NCBI GenBank assembly: GCA_937899715.1
Contig: CALCNX010000124.1
Location: 1 to 64,000 of the forward strand
DNA length: 64,000 bases
From: an uncultured bacterium
GTDB taxonomy: Bacteria > Bacteroidota > Ignavibacteria > Kapaibacteriales > UBA4661
Direction: 5' to 3'
A program made the position numbers and the translations under genes. Shown one piece after another: positions 18,232 through 27,465 of this stretch; positions within the stretch are counted from its first letter, which is position 1; each line of letters begins with the position of its first letter. The notes below the pieces were generated by a model, which saw only the letters and a list, made by a program, of their open reading frames with translations, ran no database searches and had not been told where the DNA came from.

Positions 18232-19539
18232 ATGAAAAGTATTCGACAACAATATTTTGAGCGTGCTTTTGATATTCTCTGGAGCGCATTGATTCTTCTT
18301 GGGGTGACTCTTGGAGCTGTGTACATACCGCTTCGGTTAGTTCGCAATATTGACCAAAGTATTTTTTCTTATACTATCGCAACATCGGTTACGGCACTGT
18401 TTATCTTAGACATTGGGTATAATTTTTATGTTGCTCTGCGTCGCCGCCAGAGTAATCACCGCCGCGACCGCCAAAACCCCGTAGAGCAGTATATTCGTCA
18501 GCGTCTGGTCATTGATATTTTGGCTGCCTTGCCGCTTCCTACCATGCTTGGCAGCTATTCTGTCTTTATTTTGATTCGGTTGATAAAAATGGTGCGTGTG
18601 CGCGACATCTTTACGGAATGGCAACGCACGGCGCTTCAGTATGCAAGCATTTTACGGCTAATTTTTCTTGCGTATTGGCTTTTTATCGTAGCACATTGGG
18701 TAGCGTGTGGTTGGATTTATTTGCATGGAGCGCCCGTTGGTATTCCCTTTCGAGAATACTACGTCAAGGCGCTCTATTGGTCGGTGACAACGCTGGCAAC
18801 GGTTGGCTATGGTGACATCACACCTAAAAATGATACTGAAATGATGTATGCGATTTTCGTGATGCTGCTTGGAATGGTAACCTACGGCTATGTGGTGGGC
18901 AATATAGCAAACTTGCTGGCAAATCTGGACGCAAACCGCAAACGGTATTATCAGCAGTCCGAAAAAATAAGCGCTTTTATGCACTCCCGCAAGATTCCTC
19001 GTGCGCTCCAGCGACGAATCAGCGATTATTATGCGTACTATTGGGAACGTCAGGTCGGCGAAGACGAATCGGTGATGCTGAATTACCTTCCGCCTCGGCT
19101 GCGGTCTGAGGTGATGATGTTCCTTCGTCGAGATATTCTTTCGTCCGTCGGCATCTTTAGTAACGCTGATGAAAATACCCTGCGTGATATTGCGAAAGAG
19201 CTACGTCCGATGCTTTTTGCTCCAGGCGATATTGTATGCCGTCTTGGAGAACCGGGTAACTCTATGTATTTTATCAATAACGGTACGCTTGAAGTGCTTG
19301 ATGCCGAACAGCGCACGATTGCTCTGTTGGAAGAGGGCGATTTGTTTGGTGAGATTGCACTTCTTCTTGACCAACCCCGCACGGCTACTGTTCGTGCCCG
19401 TGATTACTGTGATGTCTATGCGCTGGAAAAGCAAGCATTTAATGCAGTTTTAGCGCACCACCCACTCTTCCGTCAGCATATCCGCACAATGGCAAATGAA
19501 CGCCAAAATGCCGAAAGCCATGATTCTTACGAACAATAA
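18232..19539 (+). CDS. Cyclic-nucleotide-gated potassium channel
   Basis: Six-helix voltage-gated-like cation channel with a C-terminal cyclic-nucleotide-binding domain (435 residues). The hydrophobic helices S1-S6 lie within residues 15-235. The filter TLATVGYGDITP (about 184-195) is the potassium signature between S5 and S6. A C-linker (KRYYQQSEKISAFMHSRKIP) is followed by a cNMP domain (about 320-425) with FAPGDIVCRLGEPGNSMYFI and the phosphate-binding cassette FGEIALLLDQPRTATVRA. The Arg in that cassette is the one that binds the cyclic phosphate in CAP-like domains. S4 has few regular arginines, so voltage sensing is doubtful. Confidence 0.9.
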   Translation: MKSIRQQYFERAFDILWSALILLGVTLGAVYIPLRLVRNIDQSIFSYTIATSVTALFILDIGYNFYVALRRRQSNHRRDRQNPVEQYIRQRLVIDILAALPLPTMLGSYSVFILIRLIKMVRVRDIFTEWQRTALQYASILRLIFLAYWLFIVAHWVACGWIYLHGAPVGIPFREYYVKALYWSVTTLATVGYGDITPKNDTEMMYAIFVMLLGMVTYGYVVGNIANLLANLDANRKRYYQQSEKISAFMHSRKIPRALQRRISDYYAYYWERQVGEDESVMLNYLPPRLRSEVMMFLRRDILSSVGIFSNADENTLRDIAKELRPMLFAPGDIVCRLGEPGNSMYFINNGTLEVLDAEQRTIALLEEGDLFGEIALLLDQPRTATVRARDYCDVYALEKQAFNAVLAHHPLFRQHIRTMANERQNAESHDSYEQ

Positions 19540-19571
19540 CCGTTATTGAGCACACTTATTGAACACTTTTC

Positions 19572-20411
19572 ATGACGCTTCACCTCAACGCTATTCTTAG
19601 CCCGCAACTTCTTCGTGATAACGCTGTGTTGCGCAATAGCATCACGGTCGTCATTGATGTTTTTCGTGCCACGACAACCATAGCTGTTGCCTTAGAAAAT
19701 GGAGCCTTAGAAATTGTGCCTGTTGGAACTATCAAGGATGCTGAGGCAAAAGCAAAAGAATTACGAGGACGCTTAGGCGAAAAATCTGTACTGCTTTGTG
19801 GGGAGCGTGGCGGAATAAAGCCCGATGGCTTCGACCTCGGTAACTCGCCCCTTGAATACACGCGAGAAGTCATTCAGGATAAAATTCTTGTCCTTACAAC
19901 AACGAATGGCACACAGGCATTGCAAGCGGCAAGCTCTGCACCACTCGTCCTTGCTGCTTCCTTTGCAAATATGCAGGCAGTCGTGATGTTCATTATGCGC
20001 TATTTGGTCTTGCACGAGGCGCGCACAATGCAACTTACGGACACAAGTACTAATACCAAAGACGAACAGCGCATTGAGAGTATTTGTGCCTTCTGCGCAG
20101 GAAGCGAAGGAGATTTTAGCTACGAAGATACATTGTGTGCGGGGGCGTTACTGGAATCACTTGCCACCGAGTTCACTGATGGGGGGTATGCTTACACTAC
20201 GAGCGATACAGCCAATGCTGCCCGCAATCTCTATCGCAATGAAAACCATCTTGCCCAAACACTCGCCTCTACGCGCCATGCGGAGTATCTCACTTCGATT
20301 GGCTTCGGTCGTGATGTAGAGTTTGCCAGCACCTTCGGCACGAGCCGAATGATTCCGTTGCGTCGTGCTGATGGTGCGCTTATTCACTGGCATAACCCCT
20401 TGAATCTTTGA
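19572..20411 (+). CDS. Probable 2-phosphosulfolactate phosphatase (ComB family)
   Basis: ComB enzymes remove phosphate from 2-phosphosulfolactate, an early step of coenzyme M synthesis in archaea; bacterial homologues often have an uncertain substrate. Family motifs are present: TVVIDVFRATTTIAVALENG, LCGERGGIKPDGFDLGNSP, LTTTNGTQAL, ICAFCAGSEGDFSYEDTLCAG and GFGRDVEFA near the end. The length of 279 residues is slightly longer than usual because of an insertion of about 20 residues (HEARTMQLTDTSTNTKDEQR). No other coenzyme M or sulfolactate gene is visible nearby. The family call is strong; the exact substrate is open. Confidence 0.82.
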   Translation: MTLHLNAILSPQLLRDNAVLRNSITVVIDVFRATTTIAVALENGALEIVPVGTIKDAEAKAKELRGRLGEKSVLLCGERGGIKPDGFDLGNSPLEYTREVIQDKILVLTTTNGTQALQAASSAPLVLAASFANMQAVVMFIMRYLVLHEARTMQLTDTSTNTKDEQRIESICAFCAGSEGDFSYEDTLCAGALLESLATEFTDGGYAYTTSDTANAARNLYRNENHLAQTLASTRHAEYLTSIGFGRDVEFASTFGTSRMIPLRRADGALIHWHNPLNL

Positions 20412-20433
20412 AGGAATCAAGTGAAGAAGCAAA

Positions 20434-21834
20434 TCATATCTCAAAGCGGTGAGACTCGCCTAATCCGGGTATCGTAACGTTCATATCAGGGAAGTTTGCT
20501 TTCACTGTAGCGCTCATAGATGCTGTCGCGGCGGGGTCGCCATGTACCAAGAAAAGATGTTTTGGCTTGGTCTCGAAAATATAGTCCAGAAGTTCACTGC
20601 GTTGTGAATGAGCGCTGAAGCGGAAGCGTTCCAGCTCGCAAGCACGTGTCACTGTTTTATTTGCCATCGTAAATTCCACATCGCGCTCGGAGTGTAGGAG
20701 CGCATAGCCGGGCGTGGAAGAATCTTGATAGCCCATGACACCGATACCGAAATTGCGAATCCCCAGCCAACGCTGCGCCAGTTGATACGACGGGCTTCCT
20801 TCATTCAGCATCCCGCTTGAAATCACAACAATCGAAGGCTCGTTGAAAAATTTCGCCGACATCATTGTTTCGTACTTGACGTAGGTGAGCGGAATACTGG
20901 TTAGCTGGAAACCCGGCTCCACACGTGGTACAGAATGGGCATAGCGGTCATAAATTTTAGAAATGCGCTTGCTCATGCCGCCGGTGTAAATGGGCAGTTT
21001 CGGGATTCTACCTGCGTTCATCAAATTCGACACAACCTTTAAGACCTCTTGCGTTTTGCCAAGCGCAAAGGTCGGCAACATGACCGAGCCGTTTTGGTTG
21101 ACGATATGATTGATAAATTCCGCGAGGCGTACTTTTTCTTCATCATAAGAGCGTGGATGCTCGTCTGCGCCATTGGTACACTCAATGATTAAGCAGTCAA
21201 GATGGTGTCTGGGCAGGGATGCACCTGCCAGTAATGCTTGGCGAGAAAATTGCACGTCGCCCGTGTGCATAATGGCTGCTCCGCCTGCCTCAAAGAGCGC
21301 TCCCGCGGAACCGATAATATGCCCCGCGTCGTGGAAGGTCAAATTGATTCCGTTGGAAGAGGTTGATTTGCCAGATGTGCCATTGTAAATAGCTCTATCA
21401 CTGGTGAGTTTCACAGGTTCGTTGTAGAGAACACTTTCAAAGACAACCGAAAATTTATCCAGCATCGCCGGAACGTAGTAATCAAGCGCTCCCGAAGGTA
21501 GTCCTGCTGTGTCGTCTATTTTGAGGAGTTTGATGGTATTGCGCAGCATGATTTCAATGAGGTCGCGCGTGGGGCGCGTGGCAATCATTCGTGCGTGGGG
21601 AAGGCTCTTCATAATGTACGGCAGACCGCCCAAGTGGTCGGTGTGTGCGTGCGTCAGAACAAAAGTGTCAACAGCACGCTCGTCTAATAGTTCTAAGTGC
21701 GGGAGTGCGTCACTATCGCGCCTGCGTGGGTGCAAGCCCGAATCAATAATTACGCCATGTCCGTCAATGTTCAAGTAACAAGAATTTGCGCCGATTTCGC
21801 CCGCGCCCCCCAGCATCATAAGTTCAATATTCAT
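20434..21834 (-). CDS. Beta-CASP metallo-beta-lactamase-fold ribonuclease
   Basis: Likely zinc-dependent RNA-processing nuclease of the CPSF73/Ysh1-like beta-CASP group. The N-terminal MBL domain has MMLGGAGEIGANSCYL, the Asp of VIIDSGLHP and the metal-binding motif THAHTDHLGGLP (H62, H64, D66, H67), followed by HDAGHIIGSAG and IMHTGDVQFSR. The beta-CASP insertion has PTFALGKTQEVL and VVISSGMLNEGSPSY. The C-terminal RMMBL part has ERFRFSAHSQRSELLDYI and LFLVHGDPAATASM. At 466 residues the length is normal. It converges with the comB-like gene, 22 bp apart. The RNA target is unknown. Confidence 0.9.
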   Translation of the reverse strand: MNIELMMLGGAGEIGANSCYLNIDGHGVIIDSGLHPRRRDSDALPHLELLDERAVDTFVLTHAHTDHLGGLPYIMKSLPHARMIATRPTRDLIEIMLRNTIKLLKIDDTAGLPSGALDYYVPAMLDKFSVVFESVLYNEPVKLTSDRAIYNGTSGKSTSSNGINLTFHDAGHIIGSAGALFEAGGAAIMHTGDVQFSRQALLAGASLPRHHLDCLIIECTNGADEHPRSYDEEKVRLAEFINHIVNQNGSVMLPTFALGKTQEVLKVVSNLMNAGRIPKLPIYTGGMSKRISKIYDRYAHSVPRVEPGFQLTSIPLTYVKYETMMSAKFFNEPSIVVISSGMLNEGSPSYQLAQRWLGIRNFGIGVMGYQDSSTPGYALLHSERDVEFTMANKTVTRACELERFRFSAHSQRSELLDYIFETKPKHLFLVHGDPAATASMSATVKANFPDMNVTIPGLGESHRFEI

Positions 21835-21898
21835 TCTGTCGGTCTCTTTGCTTTCGTGTGTGATTTAGTACGGTTTGATTGTGCTGCACAATAAGACG

Positions 21899-23590
21899 TT
21901 ATTGTGGCTGTTTAAGTATTGTTTTGTACCGTTTCGGGTTGTGCAATATTGCCGAAGCGGTGGAAACATCGGCATCCTCCGCAAGTATTTTGCCAATCAC
22001 GGTGCTGCGTGGATAAAATCGTTCCAAAATTTCTTCGTAAAGCGCAATGCTTACAATATCGCGCTGCTTTTCAAGTTCTTGCGTTTGGTCTTTTGCAAGC
22101 TGCGCTTTTGCGGCGTTCACGTGTGATAGGACTGCTTGATTTTGCGACTGACCGGGGGTGGTTTTGAGCAGTTTTTCTAGTTCGGCCAACTTGCGAAACG
22201 CAGGGCTTTCGTAGGTAAATTTCGAGCGCTTCGCAAAGTTCACAAACTGGTCAAAAACTCGCTTGTCGACAGCAAATTTTTCCGGCAACGCCTTTTTATC
22301 GCCCGCGTACTCATTGGCAAAAGAGAAAAATGTATTGTGCTTAAAAAGCTCACCGATAATGTCCGCCTGCCGTTGTGCCGCCAAAACACTATCGGGCAAA
22401 ATACCCGTTGCATCGCGGACGATGCGCCCTGTGACGGTTTTGAAGGTCTTGGTAGTGTCCAGATTGGATTTTACGATACCGTGCCGTCGTCCGTTGTAAT
22501 CAATTTTTTGGATGCAGCGCCCCGATGGAGTGTAGTATTTTGCGGTTGTCATTTTAAGCGTTGCATCGTAGGGCAGCGACGAAATCGTTTGCACAAGCCC
22601 TTTGCCAAACGACCGTTCGCCCACAATCACCCCTCGGTCAAGGTCTTGAATTGCTCCGGCGACGATTTCGCTGGCGCTGGCGGTATTGTCGTTTATCAGC
22701 ACCGCCAAGGGTAAAGCGGGTTCGAGCGGTGTACGGCGCGAGTAGTAGCGGCGTTCGCTTTCGCTTGTTCGCCCGCGAGTAGAAACAATCAGTGTGCCTT
22801 GTGGCACGAACAGTTCGCTAATGCTCACTGCTGCGTCCAGAAGACCACCCGGATTATCCCGCAAATCCACGATGATGCCGCTCAAGGACGATTTTTTCTC
22901 CTGTGCCTGTTTGTGGAGCGTTGCAATAGCATCGCGCACTTCGGCGGGAGCATTGTGTGTGAAGCGTTCCAGTCGCAAGTAGCCAATGTCGTTCTGCACA
23001 ATTCCGACGTAGGTTACGTTCTTGAGTGTTACTTCCTGCCGTTGCAGAGCGATGCTCAGGGTATCGCGCGCTCCTGCTCGAATGATCCGCATCGTAACGG
23101 CGGAGCCGGGTTTGCCACGTGTGTATTTGCGAAGTTCATTGGTGGTCGCCTTGAGTACGACAACCGAGTCAATCGCATAAATTCTATCCCCAACGCGAAG
23201 CCCTGCTTTCTCTGCCGAACAGCCTTCGGTGATGCCGACAATAGTAACGGCGCTGTCGAGAAGCGAGGTGGTGATGCCCAATCCACCATAGACACCGGTT
23301 GTGATGATGTCAACTTCTTCGCTGTCTTCATCGCCGATGTAGGACGTGTACGGGTCGAGATGCTTGACCATGCCTTCGATACCGGCTTCAATGAATTCGG
23401 CGGGGTCAATTTCATCCACATATTCATTGGACACTTGGCGGAAGAATTCGCCAAAAATAGCCAATGACTTGGAAATTTTCATGTACGCTGCATTGTCGGA
23501 TAATGCGTAGAAACCCCACGAGGTGAGTCCGATACTAAGCGTCAATGCCCAGAGAGTCAGAGTCAGTAGTCGTGGACGAAAGTGGCTCAT
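21899..23590 (-). CDS. S41 C-terminal processing peptidase (CtpA/Prc-like)
   Basis: Periplasmic serine protease that degrades or trims proteins from the C-terminus. An N-terminal signal/anchor helix (about 9-30) is followed by a helical region with EAGIEGMVKHLDPYTSYI. A PDZ domain comes next (about 95-180, YGGLGITT through GCSAEKAGLRVGDRIYAI). The S41 catalytic core has GYLRLERFT, GIIVDLRDNPGGLLDAAV, the catalytic Ser in NDNTASASEIVAGA (about 298) and the Lys in GERSFGKGLVQT (about 325). A C-terminal helical extension of about 150 residues is charged and may help substrate recruitment. The family and the Ser/Lys dyad are clear. Confidence 0.93.
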   Translation of the reverse strand: MSHFRPRLLTLTLWALTLSIGLTSWGFYALSDNAAYMKISKSLAIFGEFFRQVSNEYVDEIDPAEFIEAGIEGMVKHLDPYTSYIGDEDSEEVDIITTGVYGGLGITTSLLDSAVTIVGITEGCSAEKAGLRVGDRIYAIDSVVVLKATTNELRKYTRGKPGSAVTMRIIRAGARDTLSIALQRQEVTLKNVTYVGIVQNDIGYLRLERFTHNAPAEVRDAIATLHKQAQEKKSSLSGIIVDLRDNPGGLLDAAVSISELFVPQGTLIVSTRGRTSESERRYYSRRTPLEPALPLAVLINDNTASASEIVAGAIQDLDRGVIVGERSFGKGLVQTISSLPYDATLKMTTAKYYTPSGRCIQKIDYNGRRHGIVKSNLDTTKTFKTVTGRIVRDATGILPDSVLAAQRQADIIGELFKHNTFFSFANEYAGDKKALPEKFAVDKRVFDQFVNFAKRSKFTYESPAFRKLAELEKLLKTTPGQSQNQAVLSHVNAAKAQLAKDQTQELEKQRDIVSIALYEEILERFYPRSTVIGKILAEDADVSTASAILHNPKRYKTILKQPQ

Positions 23591-23643
23591 AGCGATAACA
23601 ACGTAAGTGTAAGAAAAAGAGTCTATTTTGCAACAGCACTCAA

Positions 23644-24057
23644 TTACAAGGCAGTTGCCGTAGGATTGATTAAGAATTCTTGGATTTTTTGTAAATCTTT
23701 GGCTGTAATAAAGCCGCCTATTTTATCTACTAATACACTGAGTAGTGCTGATTTATAGGTTAAGTTTACATTTGCCTCGCCTTTGCGAAAGACTTGATAG
23801 TTGATTTGCGTGTTCAGCATTTGCCATTTACTTTTCATTTCAATATAGCCAAGCGCAAGAGAAGTTCGCAGCTCTTCCTCTTCTTCATCGCCAACATCTT
23901 CGGCATGAGCCAGAAAGGTAGCGCGAACAGAAGAAGCCCATTCAGCAAGGTCACTACGCTCTTGTGGGGTACTTTCTTTATATGCCTCAAGGCAGCTTTT
24001 CCATGACTCTTCTATCTCGGCGCTGTGTAAAGCGTCGCGTAGTTGTTGAACGAGCAT
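23644..24057 (-). CDS. Hypothetical protein, acidic
   Basis: Not recognised. It encodes 137 residues when started at the ATG at 24057, where the sequence becomes protein-like (MLVQQLRDALHSAEIEESW); the frame is open upstream, but that part looks like non-coding translation. The middle is a run of glutamates (GDEEEEELRTS). No signal peptide or membrane segment is present, so it is probably a cytosolic, mostly helical protein. It lies 54 bp upstream of the protease gene on the same strand and may be co-transcribed. It is divergent from the next gene, with a 220-bp shared upstream region. Confidence 0.6.
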   Translation of the reverse strand: MLVQQLRDALHSAEIEESWKSCLEAYKESTPQERSDLAEWASSVRATFLAHAEDVGDEEEEELRTSLALGYIEMKSKWQMLNTQINYQVFRKGEANVNLTYKSALLSVLVDKIGGFITAKDLQKIQEFLINPTATAL

Positions 24058-24277
24058 CGTCAGTCTCCTAAAAATACGGGGTGGTGGTGATAGCAGCGCA
24101 ATTTGGGAAATAAGTCGTTTCAAACAAGATTTTGAAAATACAAATGAACTTGATAATACGAAATTTTTCTGAACTGCGAGTGACAATAGTTTGTTCTTCG
24201 GCGGCTTTTTGCGATATTACCACCTGCAAGATACGTTGCAAAATACTTCTTTTCACTGATTTCCGCACACAGAACAG

Positions 24278-25054
24278 ATGTCTTTATCTTCACTTGAATT
24301 GCTGCTGCCGAATTTTCTGCCCGCTACACCCTCTGCCTTTGCGCACAGTCTGTGTGAATCGGCGTGGAGTGAATCCCTGCAACCGCCTACTCTAGGGCGT
24401 TTGCCTGAAAGCACAACCCCAAAAACACTGGCGGCAACCGGGGAAGCACTGATACAACTTTATGCGTCGTTTTTTCGCCAAGTCAAAGCGCAACAAAGCC
24501 TTGCCGATGCCCATTTGAAGCGCCTTATGCGCTGGGGAGTCTGGGAAGAATACCCGCGCACGGAATTGCCACCGTCGTTGGAACAAGTAATGATGCCGCT
24601 TCGGGGAATCGTAACAGCCTTCCCGGAAATTGAACCAATGCTCAAGGAGGGACACATCCCGGACAATATCGTTTTCCGTTCGGCATGGCGTTTTTTCTGC
24701 TTTCGCTATGGGCAGAGAGCGCTGCACGAGGGTGATATTGCGCTTCCTCGCTTTGCCGAAGACCCGAAGGGAACATTTACCCATCTGCTTTCTTTGCAGC
24801 CCATCCGCAAATATGACGATGAATTTCCGACCACGGCCAAACTCAGCATCAAAGCACGTTTGCTGAATACGTTATGGCGAAAATACGTCCGTGCGCAGCA
24901 TGAGATAGAGCGGCAGCGTTCAGAAACTATGAAAGAGGCATATCCTCTGCGCCAAGCAATGCTTGCTGTCGCCGAGCAGCTTGCGCAAAAAGGGCGCTTG
25001 CAATCGCCGTCCGACGTCTGGAATACTTCTGTTCACGATTTGGCAAGGCTGTGA
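24278..25054 (+). CDS. Hypothetical protein of 258 residues
   Basis: Not recognised. A soluble, helix-rich protein without signal peptide or membrane segments. Tryptophan and arginine are frequent in the centre (MRWGVWEEYPRTELPPSL, then FRSAWRFFCFRYGQRALHEG). It ends in a charged helical region (RAQHEIERQRSETMKEAYPL) and an Ala/Gln-rich tail. It is transcribed divergently from the gene on its left and converges with uvrC, whose stop lies 15 bp away. Codon use is like its neighbours, so it looks like a real resident gene. Confidence 0.65.
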   Translation: MSLSSLELLLPNFLPATPSAFAHSLCESAWSESLQPPTLGRLPESTTPKTLAATGEALIQLYASFFRQVKAQQSLADAHLKRLMRWGVWEEYPRTELPPSLEQVMMPLRGIVTAFPEIEPMLKEGHIPDNIVFRSAWRFFCFRYGQRALHEGDIALPRFAEDPKGTFTHLLSLQPIRKYDDEFPTTAKLSIKARLLNTLWRKYVRAQHEIERQRSETMKEAYPLRQAMLAVAEQLAQKGRLQSPSDVWNTSVHDLARL

Positions 25055-25068
25055 AGTTTAAGGCTTTT

Positions 25069-27051
25069 TTAAGATTTTTCTTCGGCTACGTCTTCCAGTT
25101 TTTTGTATTCTGCTCCTGTTTCATCTGCCGTCGGCGCTTCTTGTTCAGTGAAATAAGCGCGAATCTTTGCCAAATTTTTTGTTCCGGCTACTTTTAGCAA
25201 TGCTTCATCCGAAGCCGTACGCACGCCCTCGACTGAGCCAAATGCAACGAGCAATTTTTTCGCCGTGGTCTCGCCAATGCCGTCAATGACCGTCAATTCC
25301 GTTTGTAAAGTACGTTTGTCGCGCAGGGAGCGGTGGAACTCAATAGCAAAGCGGTGCGCTTCGTCGCGGGCTTGCTGTAAGAGTTTCAGGCTGCTGGAAG
25401 TCTTGGGAAGCAAAAGCGTGTCGGATTGGAACGGGAAAACGACTTCTTCCAAGCGCTTGGCAAGTCCGATAATGGGAATTTTGCCATACAGACCTAGTTC
25501 TTGCAAGACCTCCACAGCGTGTGAAAGCTGCCCCTTCCCGCCGTCAATGATGATTAAATCCGGCTCGTCCGTTTTCTCTTCCAGCATCCGCTTGTAGCGC
25601 CGCCCCACCACTTCTTGCATAGACTTAAAGTCGTCAATGCCTTCCACCGTTCTAATTTTGAATTTGCGATATTCCGACTTTTTGGGCTTGCCATCCACAA
25701 AAACGACCATAGACGAAACGGTCTCCGAGCCTTGAAAGTGCGAATTGTCGAAGCACTCGATACGGCGCGGCGGCTTGGAAAGCCGTAAATCGCGTTGCAA
25801 GGACAGTACGGCGCGAGGAATAATTTTGTCCTTCTCCTGCTCCCGTTTCATGCGCTGCATAATGAGTTCTTTGAGCAGGAAGTCAGCGTTTGCCGTTGCC
25901 ATATTGACGAGTTTGCGTTTGTCCCCCAGTTGCGGCACAAAAAGGTGCACTCGCGCGCCGCGCTTGGCAGTAAGCCATGTTTCAAGTGTCGGCATATCCT
26001 CAAATTCATTCGGCAGAAAAATTTCCTCCGGTACGTCGTCGCTTTCAAGGTAAAAGCGCTCGCACGTCGTCCGCACAATATCTGCTTCCGAGGTGTCTTC
26101 CGACTGCGCCACGTAAAAATGTCGCTTGCCGATAAGTTTCCCGTCCCGGATTTTGAGAATGACCGTGCAAGCGTCTTTCTCATTGCGGGCAAGTGCCAGC
26201 ACATCGCGGTCAACGGGGTCGGTGGAAAGAACTTTTTGCTTATCGGAATACTCCCTGAGCGCCGCCAGACGATTGCGTACGATAACTGCCTTCTCAAATT
26301 CCATCTCCTCCGAAAGTCGCTCCATTTCTCGTTGTAAGTCTTGCTCGACGCTGCGGGACTTGCCGCGCAGGATTTGTGCGGTCTGCTTAATCATGTCGTT
26401 ATAGCGCTCACGTGCCACAAAGCCTTCGCAGGGACCATCGCACTTTTTGATTTGATAATCCAAGCACACCTTGAATTTACCTTTGGCAATAGATTCGTCC
26501 GTGAGTGGCAGTTCGCAGGAACGAATCGGGAAGAGTGATTTGATGAGGTTCAGCATGATGTACATATATTTTGCTTCGGTGTACGGACCGAAATACTTGC
26601 TGCCGTCGCGGACGATTTTACGGGTCGGGAAGACGCGCGGAAACGGCTCGTTGGTGATGCAAATGTATGGGTAGGACTTGTCGTCCTTGAGCAAAATGTT
26701 ATAGCGCGGCTGGTGTTCCTTGATAAGCGTGTTCTCAAGAATCAGCGCTTCTACTTCGGTGTCGGTTAAGAAAAATTCCACATCGCGTATTTTGCTTACG
26801 AGTACACGTGTTTTTGCATCGCGCGGGCGATTCTGCTGAAAGTATGACCGAACGCGGTTGCGCAGGTTTTTCGCCTTTCCCACGTAGATAATCTTCCCGT
26901 TTTCGTCCTTGTGCAAATACACGCCCGGGTTGGTCGGAATATTATGCAATTTCTCCGCCAGCGAAGCTGTCGGGACGAGCATCTCGGTGCTTTCGTTGGC
27001 AATGGCTTCGAGTGTGTGTGGCGCGGATAGTTCTTGGGAGTCGCTGTTCAT
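25069..27051 (-). CDS. uvrC: Excinuclease ABC subunit C
   Basis: Makes the two incisions flanking bulky DNA lesions in nucleotide excision repair, together with UvrA and UvrB. The N-terminal GIY-YIG nuclease domain (about residues 30-110) has NIPTNPGVYLHKDENGKIIY and GKAKNLRNRVRSYF. The UVR motif region comes next (about 215-250, LQREMERLSEEMEFEKAV). The RNase H-like endonuclease domain has RRIECFDNSHFQGSETVSSM and LIIIDGGKGQLSHA. C-terminal helix-hairpin-helix motifs include LTVIDGIGETTAKKLL. The start at 27051 gives 660 residues; the open frame upstream to 27270 does not resemble the family. Confidence 0.95.
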   Translation of the reverse strand: MNSDSQELSAPHTLEAIANESTEMLVPTASLAEKLHNIPTNPGVYLHKDENGKIIYVGKAKNLRNRVRSYFQQNRPRDAKTRVLVSKIRDVEFFLTDTEVEALILENTLIKEHQPRYNILLKDDKSYPYICITNEPFPRVFPTRKIVRDGSKYFGPYTEAKYMYIMLNLIKSLFPIRSCELPLTDESIAKGKFKVCLDYQIKKCDGPCEGFVARERYNDMIKQTAQILRGKSRSVEQDLQREMERLSEEMEFEKAVIVRNRLAALREYSDKQKVLSTDPVDRDVLALARNEKDACTVILKIRDGKLIGKRHFYVAQSEDTSEADIVRTTCERFYLESDDVPEEIFLPNEFEDMPTLETWLTAKRGARVHLFVPQLGDKRKLVNMATANADFLLKELIMQRMKREQEKDKIIPRAVLSLQRDLRLSKPPRRIECFDNSHFQGSETVSSMVVFVDGKPKKSEYRKFKIRTVEGIDDFKSMQEVVGRRYKRMLEEKTDEPDLIIIDGGKGQLSHAVEVLQELGLYGKIPIIGLAKRLEEVVFPFQSDTLLLPKTSSSLKLLQQARDEAHRFAIEFHRSLRDKRTLQTELTVIDGIGETTAKKLLVAFGSVEGVRTASDEALLKVAGTKNLAKIRAYFTEQEAPTADETGAEYKKLEDVAEEKS

Positions 27052-27175
27052 CGGGCTGTTTGCTGTTGGTGGGAAGATGATACTGCGCGTTTTGGGTAAA
27101 AGCAGTAGAATTGAAAAAATAGGAAAAAATGTCCATACGCCGTTATGATTCGCAAAAGAAAATTTTGGGAAAAAC

Positions 27176-27376
27176 TTGACTTTCGCAAAGTTTCTCCGCA
27201 TTTTTATCCTGAATGACGAGAACAAGGCAGTGCACGTGGGCGGCGTGAAATACACTGTCAAAGACGGCATTATCTACGATGCAAAGAAGCTCTTGGAAGA
27301 TGTGTGGCAGATAGTTGCGAAGTCGAAACAAGAGCGGGGTGGGTATCAGATTGTGCTGCCGGGTTTGAAGAAGTAA
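27176..27376 (+). pseudogene. C-terminal fragment of an amidohydrolase-like gene, copy 1
   Basis: About 48 codons (27232-27376) read as the end of an amidohydrolase-like enzyme (GGVKYTVKDGIIYDAKKLLE, ending YQIVLPGLKK), a pattern typical of the C-terminal beta-strand of imidazolonepropionase-like hydrolases. The upstream part of such a gene is missing; uvrC begins on the opposite strand 125 bp away. A second, diverged copy lies at 29839-30009, beyond the AT-rich peptidase gene. The piece is probably a remnant, although a short frame beginning at 27176 is open. Confidence 0.55.
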
Positions 27377-27465
27377 TGCCTTGGCAATACTAAATAGACA
27401 TAATAGAATTTGCGCATATTTATAAATTTCATGAAATTATATCAAAAACTCAAAAAGAGAATAAT

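Noticed and set aside
19534..19548. Palindrome CAATAACCGTTATTG at the stop of the K+ channel gene
   Set aside because: The stem is only 7 bp with a one-base centre, so it cannot form a good hairpin; it could be a protein site but nothing supports that.
25795..26337. 180-codon frame antisense to uvrC
   Set aside because: Shadow of the conserved UvrC frame; no start signal or domain.
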